In this document: positions 12,582 to 21,840 of the stretch, one piece after another
Layout: every line of letters begins with the position of its first letter
Numbering within the stretch: position 1 is the stretch's first letter
From: Peronospora farinosa
Taxonomy: Eukaryota; Oomycota; Peronosporomycetes; Peronosporales; Peronosporaceae
Length of the DNA: 64,000 nucleotides
Assembly (NCBI GenBank): GCA_947646735.1
Contig: CANTFK010000713.1
Location: 491,930-555,929 of the forward strand
Reading direction: 5' to 3'
The notes under the pieces: model-generated
Told to the model about the DNA's origin: nothing
The model's database searches: none
The model's input: the letters and a program-made list of their open reading frames with translations, nothing else
Position numbers and translations under genes: made by a program

Positions 12582-13498
12582 GTTTGCTTTCTAATGTTAT
12601 TGTATGGAGATTGAATTAACGAAATGAGATGATAGTGTAGCCATTTCAAACAGTTACATCTTATAGTATATTAGTGTCTTCCCTTCTAAGACCAGCAACG
12701 ACTGTAGATGTTCCTGTAGCCTTCTTGCACACTATGCACCCTCATGAACCAAGCATAGAGCTAAGATACAATAGAATTGAACAGCAGTGCATGCTTTAAC
12801 TCGTAGCCAAGAATGCGAATTTAAGCTCACACTTTCGGCAGATCTTCCACCTGCTGTCCACGACACTGGAGTCTCCACCACCTAAACTGATTGTCAACTG
12901 CTCGTGCTACGTTAAGCAAAGTGGTTGTTGGTATAAATAATATGCTGGAGCGAGCCAAGTGTAATTGGTGATCTTCAGGCGCGACCGCTTTTGGACTGCA
13001 AACTCCGCAAACGACAACTTGGACGCCACTCGTCGCGTCTTTACTACAGCGAGTCTTAGTGTCTAGGCCCATTATCACTTCATAAGTATTGTCTTACTCG
13101 GCAGATATGGCAATGAGGCAGTGCATGTTTAATTAAGGTAGGAAGGTCTCCAATAAAGTATTCTTGAAGAGTGAATTTGTAGACCAACATTATCAGTTTT
13201 TTACCTACCAGCACCCTAATCTGCAGTTGCTCCTTGCTCGTGTACGAGCAAGAAGCAAGTTGTTTTTTGATGGCTTGGGGTCTGGCAGAATTCAGCCAGT
13301 GAAACACCGTATTTCAACAGTGCACATAAGCAGTCAAGCAAGCGATCTCATTACAGAGTGGACGGTCGATGCGGAATAAAACATTTGAATTTGTAAAGTT
13401 TGATGTCTTTGATGCTGCATCAGCCAGCTGGAAGAAGAGTGTTTACATGGAGACATTTAACATAATGACGCATATTGTTGATAAGTAAGACTTTGTAT
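12582..13498 (-). other. Spacer with a possible small or decayed minus-strand gene
   Basis: Minus-strand frames at 12827-13078 (with CGVC and WWRLQCRG) and 13080-13307 (with HCHIC) have somewhat protein-like composition. GT-AG pairs for introns of 40-46 bases exist, but two frames are equally plausible. I recognise no domain. Either a small gene with tiny introns or a decayed one would fit. Confidence 0.25.
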
Positions 13499-14150
13499 CT
13501 ATCCGGGTACTAGATGTGCTTCCTGCGACCATGCCTGCCTCTCGAAGGGGGTGACCAGCGCGGTGATCGCATCTGTTACCGTCTGCAGCCGTGGTTGGGT
13601 TGACACCGGTCCAGTGAGCTGTCCAAGCAACCGGGTCTCAAGGGTCATCGCGACGGGGTCGCTCTCCAGGAACGCGTCCAACTTGCGTTGGGGGTAGACC
13701 TTCTGTGACGCCAGCGTGTGACCATGATGACAGTCGTGAATTCTTGGGGCCTGCCCACTTGGTATCACCTGGCGCCTTCATCTGGAACTTTGTCGGCTTG
13801 GACTGCGCAATCTTGTTTTTTGTTGTTTCGGGGACCTTAACCTTTCGGTTTTCACCGTCGGCTCATGGTCCTCTGGATCATGATAGGCATCATGACCCAA
13901 GGTGTCCTCTACGAGGACATAGGGAGTTTATGTAGGTTCTCTCAATAAGTTCAACCTCGACCATGCTGACTGGGCCCCTCCCAAGGTCCGGTCGGTCCTT
14001 CGATCCTTTGTTTGTTTCTTCTTGAGTCACTGGCGATCGGTCTTCCAGTGGCGCTTCGGTCTTGTGCTCCTTCTTGACTTGAACATCTTTATTTTCTATA
14101 GACTAGTGGTGAAATTCCGTGTCTTCCGAAGATCCGGGCACGCGCACCAT
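13499..14150 (-). pseudogene. Retroelement gag fragment
   Basis: On the minus strand this reads as broken gag-like protein. The longest piece covers 13499-13768 and includes ESDPVAMTLETRLLGQLTGP. The upstream part (13950-14130) closely resembles 63890-64000 at the other end of the window; both share a run ending CACTGGCGATCGGT and a GGTGAAAT..C(C)GTGTCT block. It abuts a TGTGGTG-ended element at 14151. It has no intact ORF. Confidence 0.45.
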
Positions 14151-15406
14151 TGTGGCGGAGTGGGTTCTCAAAATTGTATGATGAGATCCCAAACCACTCA
14201 CTGTGCCGGACTACCGACTGCCGGAGAGGGTACCCCGATGCCGCGTATGAACCTTCTCTCACCTTGTGTACCCGTAGTCTGGCGGGTTGCACTCTTCGGA
14301 AGACTTGGGTGAAGTTGTAGGCGTCTGCCTTGAGAGAGGTAGACCTGGGGGGCCTCTAGTGGATATGCTTCACTCGGTGGGCTGGTAGGTGGCCACTCGA
14401 TCGACCTTGTCGAGAGTGGACTTAGAACCAAACTCTTCAGGGGAGCTTATCCCTGGCCTTTTCCTTCGTGTTTCAGGGGTATTGGCCTTATGGCCTTTAC
14501 TTTGATCCCGGACCGTGAGGTAAGGGAGGCCGCTTTCGATAGCGGGTCTTGGGGGTGTTGCTACTCGAACAAGCTCACAGGCCAAATATATCCTGGAGCT
14601 CTATTCACATTTAACCTTCGCTATACGATTTTTTTCAACGGGAGGTTAAATATATCCTCACCGATACAAGCGAACAGCTTAGAGCAGGTTTCTTAGGGAC
14701 GACGAGGTTGTGCCACGTAGATCGCAAATTGAGTAATATTTAATATAGTCCTATTCTTTTAATTCCTTAACTCTATCCAGGCCTGAAGCCCTGGATGATT
14801 GTGTCGACTATTCTGATCCTTGTGTTGGCTATTCAAAAGTGGCTGAACCTCAGGAGAACCAAGTTTACCGATGAGGGACCGGATCTACCAAGGAGGGCCG
14901 GGTCTAATGATGAGAGACCGGGGTCTATCGATAAGGGACCGGGGTCTATATATGAATACAAAGGTCTACGACTGAGGGGACGGGTTCTATCAATGAGGGG
15001 CTGGGCTCTACCGTTGAGAGACTAGTTCTACCGAGGAGAGACCGGGGTCTTATGATGAGGGACTAAATCTTTCGAGGAGGGACCGGGATCTAACGAAAAG
15101 GAACCGTGATCTTCCTATGAGAGACCAAGGCCTACCACGAATGGGCCTGGGTCTACCCATGAAGAACCGGGGTCTACCATTGAAAGGTTTAATCTTCCAA
15201 TGAAGTACCGAATCAAATTCTTTCGGTACCCCTCTATTGATACTTTGATTCTGATCTCCCCGTTGCTGGTCCTTTAAATCATTCCCAGCTAACGGGCCTT
15301 TACCCCCGAGGCCCCCTTCGGTTCCCTTAACTGGTGAGCGGTCCTTTGTTCCTTTCATCCAGCTAGCCCCTGATTTCTTCACATTTTCGGAAAGCACTTC
15401 ACCAAA
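14151..15406 (-). mobile_element. TGTGGTG-ended element, copy 1 (1.26 kb)
   Basis: It starts TGTGGCGGAGTGG, and its other end is the inverse of TTTGGTGAAGTG, so the ends are imperfect inverted repeats. The body shares blocks with the other copies: the CACCTTGTGTACCCGT motif, ACCGACTGCCGGAG followed by GGTACCCCGAT, the AGCGGGTCTTG pairing region and the GGCCAAATATATCC box. A minisatellite fills the distal part. There is no ORF. A 4-base flanking duplication is not visible (CCAT against GAAT), so this copy may be old or rearranged. Confidence 0.6.
14862..15210. repeat. Minisatellite in element copy 1
   Basis: Degenerate tandem units of about 21 bases, close to GAGGGACCGGGGTCTACCGAT. The same unit type, in inverse orientation, lies in the copy at 20667-21709. 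Confidence 0.75.
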
Positions 15407-16834
15407 GAATCGTTTCGAGGTGATGCAATCACACGAGGAGGGAAGTCGTGACTAACGACGGTGGGATGTTAGTAGTGGCGAAGATCTGTGAGATGATTAC
15501 GCATGAAGGTGGAATTAGGTAGCTAGAGTGACTTTAATGATCGAAGATTATCGACCGAATTACTTTTAATCACGGTTACACAATCAAAGGAAGAAAATTA
15601 AATTTAAATGCGATCCAAATGGAAAACAAAGAATGGAATAATATGAAAGGATCGCATTAACAATTTACATTAGAGATATTACTCACGAACTACAAACTCA
15701 TCAGCCAAGCGGTGAATGAAAGATCCGATATGATCTGCAATCGAAGAATGAAAATTGTATCTTTACGGTTCCATCGAGTCGATCATGGAATATGCTGTGA
15801 TTAAATTTGGGATGTTCATTCGTTGTGTGGCCAATCCTGGATACCACTTATAACCTCGTTCAGACGAGGAAAGTGAAGAAACATGAGATTTTAAACAAAA
15901 TGTCAATATCACAATGGCCGTCGATCATGCCTTGTAGAATCTTTTGCAATACTTTCTTCCATTTTGTCGATTGCCGTATCTTCGCTCTTTGGCAAGAGTG
16001 GATAATGCAGGATAGGATCGACGTAGATCGGAAGAAAGTGGGTCGCTTCACTGAGGGCTTGGCGGTGACGAAGTTCAAATTCATGATACAGATCAATAGA
16101 TTTCCGAGAATCACCCGGTGCGCCGGAACGATATTGGATCGACCATGGAATCGTATACATTCTAAGGTTGAAGATCATACAATCGATTAATCTTTGAAGA
16201 GGTTACCAATCAAAAACAAAAAAATAAGACCAGCGGAGTCGGTGGAGTACGAATTTTTTCATTTAAAATAGGAAAGATATAACTTTTCGGTTTTGAAAGG
16301 GGGAAAGAAGATTTCTAATTTAGCTCCAACATACACGTCGAGCCGACCTTTTAAGCCAACCAAAATAATTGTATCCACAGGTGGTCGAGAAACCCGATCA
16401 CGTATCCGGAAAGCCAATGATCGCGAGAAATAGTGGTGGCTGGAAGATGCATGAATTCATCAGAAGACATCAGCTGGTTGCATGGAATCCGAAGCTCTCT
16501 ACTGATGCTGTTGAAATTATCGGACGACTCACCAAACAGATCTACCGTGAATATTCGAGGCTGAATACTACGAGGCGATGTAATCGGGATGGGAGTTTCG
16601 ACCAAACCTTTACAATCGATTGTGCCCGCAATCGGGATCGCGATCGTAATTTCATCCGATCCAACCGACATGGATACAATTACGATCAGATCGACATTGG
16701 TACATATATGATTAGGTCGACTTCGCAACCAAGAGCATATTGGAGTGGGCCTTACATCGAGGTCTGATTTTTCGGAAAGAACGTTACGTGATAGAAGACC
16801 CTGATATGAAGATAGGCAGTATCGCAGGTTATAG
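15407..16834. other. Degenerate repeat sequence without a gene
   Basis: GATCG-rich, AT-rich sequence lies between two elements. Overlapping ORFs on both strands at 15807-16190 and 16351-16767 lack recognisable domains. It may be distal sequence of the truncated copy that follows; the left border of that copy is not clear. Confidence 0.4.
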
Positions 16835-17310
16835 TTTTTGATTGATTAACAATAAAAAGAGTTTTTTTACGTTTAACTACGCACGCAGACTTCTCTTCCG
16901 GGCGGGATATTTTTGGCCCCCCCCCCGACGATCAAGAGCTTCTGCCACCATTCCTACAAGTAATATCTCTAGAATGTTTGTTCATAGATTGCAAAATCTC
17001 TCACGAAAATACTTCGCCTGCTATTGGACGCAGTATAATGTAAAAGACAAAAAATAAGATCGCGAGACGGCTCAAGTGGTCATGTATAAAGTGTATTAAG
17101 TGTATCAAGTGTATCAAGAATCTACATTTTTGTATAAGACGATGTAAAAAGAGATCAGGGCGACTTATATAGAGTGCCCAAGTAACCATTAATCGCGTAA
17201 ATTTTGCCACGCGATCGACACCCCAACCAACCCCAACCACGGTCAAGTTCAGCATCAACTCAAGTCCATGCTATTCGCCCTACTGACGGGTACACAAGGT
17301 GAAGAAAGAA
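16835..17310 (+). mobile_element. TGTGGTG-ended element, copy 2 (truncated)
   Basis: Plus-strand sequence from TGATTGATTAAC through the ACTACGCACGCAGAC, TCTTCCGGGCGGGATA and CACGGTCAAGTTCAGC blocks to GGGTACACAAGGTGA matches the inverse of 18273-18850. It stops abruptly at about 17310 against a gag pseudogene, so its right end is missing. Similarity also seems to continue a little to the left. Confidence 0.6.
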
Positions 17311-17314
17311 CTTC

Positions 17315-18268
17315 TTAACGCAAAAACGGAAGATCCCTCCCATAGCCAATTTTCTGGGCTCCAGTGGAGAGTCGAGATTCCATCCAGAAGTTTTGTGAAG
17401 CCCGCTCGTCCACACGCGCTTGCGGCATTTGTAAAACCACGTCTGCATTCTCTAACTCCATTGGAGTGGCATCCGACTTCTCGGACGACGGCCTGTAATA
17501 GACTGTCGCCGAGGCGCTGTTGTAGGATTGCTCCTCACCCATGGCAATGTCAATTGCCTCTTCTATCGTCTTTGGCACCTTTCTAAAAGGCCTGACGTGA
17601 TGGGCCGTGCCGTATTCCTTTCATGAACGTAGGCACCCAAATGTGTACCGGTATCGAACCCACATCAATGGACGCAGACAGCGAACGCATCTCTTGCACA
17701 AATTCTTGCAGGGCTCGTTCGCCTGGCGTGCTCCAAAGAAGCACGCCATAAGCAACACTTCGTTGTTAGGCGGCTGGTAAATGGCGCGAACTTTAACTCA
17801 AAGATCGCCCATGATGGAAATGCATCAGCGCTTGCCATAAGCGCAGATTAAGCCCACTTTGACGTTTTGCCACGCAAGCTGGACATGGCATACGACACCA
17901 TCCTGGTGTCGTCTTCGATGAGCCATACCGCATTGCTCACCTGCTAATAGCCAGTGGACAATCGTATGTGGGCATTCCCATCAAAAATCGGAGGGTCCAT
18001 CCGAATGGGCCTCGGTTGATTAGACGGGGCAGAGACCGTCTCAACAGTAAAGTTGAGCGCCTCATTACGAGCTTGCTCACGCAAAAGCTCATCCTGAGTC
18101 TTACTGATGGACTTAGCCGTTGCTTGACTGTGTGCCTCGGACGCATATCTGCGTTATGCGAGCACAAACGCCTCATATTGCTTCAACTAAGCAACATGTT
18201 TCTCAGGAAGACAATGCAAGAGGTTGGACAGAGCTTGTTTACCAACCCCAAGCCAAATGCTCTACTAA
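17315..18268 (-). pseudogene. Decayed Ty3/Gypsy gag of element B
   Basis: The minus strand reads, with stops and frame changes, as a gag polyprotein: a helical start, then MDPPIFDGNAHIRLSTGY, RMVSYAMSSLRGKT, QGERTLQEFVQEM, VPTFMKGIRHGPSRQ and VPKTIEEAIDIAMGEE. These are typical of the capsid region of plant-pathogen Gypsy gags. In-frame stops (for example after STGY and after TSKWA) and a frameshift near 17750 show that it is dead. Its leader sequence (18140-18268) resembles 59380-59520, so the gag belongs to element B, whose 5' LTR lies further right. Confidence 0.75.
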
Positions 18269-18272
18269 CTCC

Positions 18273-19450
18273 TGTGGTGGAGCGGGGTTCACAAAATTTC
18301 TTATGTGATTCCGACTTTCCACTGGCGCCCGGACAACCGACTATCGGAGGTGGTACTCCGTTTCCGTTTATAGCAATTCCTTCCTCACCTTGTGTACCCG
18401 TCGGTAGGGCGGGTAGCACTCTTCTCGGTGGACTCGAGTTGATGCTGAACTTGACCGTGTTTGGGATTGGTTGGGGTTCGATCACACGGGAATCTTCACG
18501 CGATCGATGGTTACTTGGGGGGCTCTATACGAGTCGCCCTGATCTCTCTTGAGATCGCCTTGTCCAAAAATGTAGATACTTGATCCACTTGATACACTTG
18601 ATCTTCTGACCACTTGAGCCATCTCGCGATCTTGTGCCTTGTCCTTTACGTGATACTGCGTCCAATCGCAGGCGAAGTTTGTTTGTGAGAGGTCTTGTAA
18701 TTCCTGGCCAAACAGTCCAGGGATATTACTTGCAGGTACTGGTGGCAGAAGCTCTTGATCGTCGGGGGGCCAAAAATTTTCCCACCCGGAAGAGAGGTCT
18801 GCGTGCGTAGTTCGAAGTAAAAGAAACTCTGTTAAATGTTAACCAATCAAATACCTAAAACCTATGATCTTGCCTATCGGTAGCCCAGGATCTACTGCCG
18901 CGTGTCGCCTTCTTGGAAATAAATCAGACTTGATATGTGGTCCACTTCAAACATTTTGTCGATCCAGTTTTGTCGATCCTGTTTTGTCGATCCAGTTTTG
19001 TCGATCCTGTTTTGTCGATTCAGTTTTGTCGATCCAGTTTTGTCGATCCAGTTTTGTCGATCCTGTTTTGTCGATTCAGTTTTGTCGATCCTGTTTTGTC
19101 GATCCAGTTTTGTCGATCCAGTTTTATCGATTCAGTTTTGTCGATCCAGTTTGGTCGATTTAGTTTGATCGATCCGGTTTCTGGATCGAGGTTGCGTATC
19201 GATCTTCAACTGGTTACGCTTTGCGATCTTCTTTCTGGATCGATGTTTCGATCCGATCCTCCTGGATCGCGACTGTGGGGTGTGGTCCACACCCAATACC
19301 CTTTCGATCCATATTCTTCTGTGTTCTTCACACCATTACTCCCTCTTCCAACCATCTCGCACGCCTTATTGACCAATCGGAGCGCAGGATTGTGGATCGA
19401 AGACATTTCTTTGATCGATCCCTTTCAAATTATTCGATCGCTTTACCACA
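18273..19450 (-). mobile_element. TGTGGTG-ended element, copy 3 (1.18 kb, 4-base duplication)
   Basis: The ends are TGTGGTGGAGCG on the left and the inverse of TGTGGTAAAGCG on the right, so 10 of 12 bases are inverted. It is flanked by CTCC on both sides (18269-18272 and 19451-19454). The sequence at 59350-59400 matches the left and right flanks joined and serves as an approximate empty site, which supports insertion into the element B leader. It has no ORF, and a 14-base minisatellite fills the distal third. It could be a solo LTR or a non-autonomous DNA transposon. Confidence 0.75.
18951..19182. repeat. 14-base minisatellite (GTTTTGTCGATCCA)n
   Basis: About 16 tandem units alternate between GTTTTGTCGATCCA, ..CCT and ..TCA variants. 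It sits inside element copy 3 and differs entirely from the minisatellites of the other copies. Confidence 0.9.
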
Positions 19451-19555
19451 CTCCCTAGATGTTGGGAGGAATAAGGAAAATCCCCCTAATCTATATTGAG
19501 GACCATCCACAGCTCAAAGAGACGGGTTTTGGGAAGGACTACTAGTGCTCCGAAG
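19451..19555 (-). other. Element B leader with degenerate primer-binding region
   Basis: Read on the minus strand, the LTR end (...GCCCGTCTACA) is followed by CTTCGGAGCACTAGTAGTCC and CTTCCCAAAAC. This corresponds to CTTGGTAGCATTAGTAGTCC at 59263, the expected primer-binding site. The leader continues to the insertion point of element copy 3. Confidence 0.55.
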
Positions 19556-19840
19556 TGTAGACGGGCACTTTAAAGAAGCTGTCACGTGCTACGCGGGCAC
19601 ACACCTTCAAGCAGCGTGAGAAATCGGGTAGACCGCCTTACCTCCGTGCGCGGTGGTGGGTTGATTGGTCGACCACTTTGGTAGTCGTACTAACAGTTGC
19701 CGTCGCTGAAGCGACCCGCACAATGAACTTCAAACAAGTGCTTTACTTACGACACACAAAAGCTTATTCAGCTTCTCGTGCGCAGTGAGCGTTAGTTAGC
19801 AAATTCAAGACTAACAGAAATTATTAAATGTAACTCTTAC
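19556..19840 (-). repeat. LTR of element B, first part (split by Gypsy A)
   Basis: It matches the LTR at 56785-57348 in inverse orientation, from TAGACGGGCACTT through GGGCACAC and TTCAGCTT(C/T)TCGTGCGCA. The rest of the LTR continues at 28602 beyond the inserted Gypsy A. The last five bases (CTTAC, 19836-19840) are one copy of the target duplication. Confidence 0.75.
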
Positions 19841-20182
19841 TGTAACGGGGCTAGAACGTACCGTCACTAGCTTACACGCGCGCTCGAGGAATACTCAAGC
19901 CCAAGTATTAGGTATTAAGTAAATTTAACTCTGATTTTTATTTTGGTTTTAATTCGTACTAATTACGAAGATTTTAGTCGTAATAAATATGACAGTGTTC
20001 CCGCCTTTCGGGAACCACACAATTTCAGGTTGATTTATCATTGGTTCATATTGGGGACTTTAGGCCCAATAATAAACCAATAATAAATTACCACGCTGTG
20101 CCCGCTATTCGGGCCCAGCACCTGCCTACATATGTAATTGTTTATTTGTGTTAATACTATATGTGTAATGTAGCCCATTACA
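19841..20182 (-). repeat. 3' LTR of Gypsy A
   Basis: 342 bases; on the plus strand it begins TGTAACGGGGCTAG and ends GTAGCCCATTACA. It differs from the 5' LTR by a handful of substitutions, including two adjacent ones near 20145. Confidence 0.93.
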
Positions 20183-20195
20183 TCACCCCCTTCTC
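20183..20195 (-). promoter_or_regulatory. Polypurine tract of Gypsy A
   Basis: Read on the minus strand, GAGAAGGGGGTGA sits directly before the 3' LTR, where the plus-strand primer of an LTR element lies. Confidence 0.75.
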
Positions 20196-20666
20196 ATGAC
20201 AGCGCTCACCAACCGTGAGTGCTCAACTGTCGAAAACTCGTCGCTCACAAACGAACAAGCGATGTCCGGAGACCCAACACCCAATCCAGTAGCACTCCCA
20301 AGAAACATCAGTGGGAGTAAGTACAACAACCAGCATCATGGCGCGGCAGCTCATACCTTGGTCACTGTACGACTTGTCCGGAGCTCACGCTCCGGACTCA
20401 CTGGACATGATGCGGGACTACTTCCGCCGATTTCGAAAACTGCGCGGGAAAGGTCTTGATGGAATCGAGCATGAAGCTTTACAACGTTCTTGGTGCGCCT
20501 TCATCCAACGTTGGAATCGAATGCTCGAGGATGGTAGCAGCTTCCAGTTATGGCTCGCCAATCGAGAGGAGCTTCGCGCCGATCACTCCATCGGCGCGCT
20601 ACGTGTGAGGAAGCTTGGAATGAGGACCGTCTCTGCTTCGTCCATGTCAATGAAGGATGCCAATCT

Positions 20667-21709
20667 TGTGGTGAAGTGTAATTTTATGATATGGAGGTCC
20701 CGGACTCGTGGATTCAGAGTATAGGCCGTGGGTCAGTGACAGGAGACCAGATAGACAGGGGCCTCAAAGGGGAGCGACCATTGGTGGAGGACAATCCGCA
20801 GGATTCGCGAAGAAAAATCAGCATCAGGGTACCGGTTAACCAGTACCAAAGGGAGTTGATCATGGCCCTTCATTGATCGACCTGGCCCCTCGTTGGTAGA
20901 CCTGGTCCCTCATTGGTAGACCTGGGTCCCTCATTGGTAGACCCGGTCCCTCATCGGTTGACCTGGGTCCCTCATCGGTTGACCTGGGTCCCTCATTGGT
21001 CGACCTCAGCCCCTCGGGGTTCAGCGACTCCGGACCAGTTAATACAAGGATCAGACCAGTCGACGCAAGGAATCAGAGCTAGGATAGAGTAAAGGAGTTA
21101 AAAGGATAGGGCTATATTAAATACTACTCAATTTGCGATCTACGTGGCACGACTCCGTCACCCAAGAAGGACTTGTTCTAAGTTACTCACTGTTCCGGGA
21201 AGGGATATATTTTGGCCCCCGTCGAAGACAGTTGCGTAGCGAAGTTCAAGGGAGAATAGAGCTCCAGGATATATTTGGCCTGTGAGCTCGTTCGAGTAGC
21301 AACACCCCCCAAGACCCGCTATCGGAAGCGGTCTCCCTCACCTCAAGGTCCGGGAGAAACGTAAAGGTCAGGTGGTTAATACCCCTGAAACAGAAGGAAA
21401 AGGCCAGGGACGACAAGCGCCCCTGAAGAGTTTGGCTCTAAGTCCACTCTCGACAAGGTCGATCGAGTGGCCACCTACCGGCCCACCGAGTGAAGCATAT
21501 CCACTCGAGCCCCCCCCCAGGTCTACCTCCCTCAAGGCAGACATCTACATCGTCACCAAATCCTCCGAAGAGTCAACCCGCCAGCCGACGTACACAAGGT
21601 GAGAGAAGGTTCATACGCGGCATCGGGGTACCCCCTCCGACAGTCGGTAGTCCGGCACAGTGAGTGGTTTGTGGTCTCATCATACAATTTTGAGAACCAC
21701 TCCACCACA
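20667..21709 (+). mobile_element. TGTGGTG-ended element, copy 4 (1.04 kb, inside Gypsy A)
   Basis: The ends are TGTGGTGAAGTG and the inverse of TGTGGTGGAGTG (11 of 12 inverted). It is flanked by ATCT at 20663-20666 and 21710-21713. Removing the element and one ATCT joins a plus-strand frame, which confirms the borders. The body shares the TTCCGGGAAGGGATATA, GGCCCCCGTCGA, CCCGCTATCGGAAGCGG and GGTACACAAGGTGA-type blocks. It has no ORF of its own. Confidence 0.82.
20880..21010. repeat. Minisatellite in element copy 4
   Basis: Six to seven tandem units of about 20 bases, close to CCTCATTGGTAGACCTGGGT. This is the inverse of the unit in copy 1. Confidence 0.85.
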
Positions 21710-21840
21710 ATCTTGTGACTCGACTCCACGCCCAACTCATGACGAATGGCGACGACACATCACTGAGTGTCCACTCAGTGATCGCGAACGAAGTTGGATT
21801 GCAAAGTATGAGCGAAGTCTGAGCGAACGGAGAAGCGCAG

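Noticed and set aside
14022..14312. Plus-strand ORFs across the left end of element copy 1
   Set aside because: They cross the gag/element border and are antisense to gag; chance frames.
20311..20724. Reading the plus-strand ORF next to the LTR as a host gene
   Set aside because: It lies inside the CTTAC duplication and between the LTRs of Gypsy A, so it belongs to the element.
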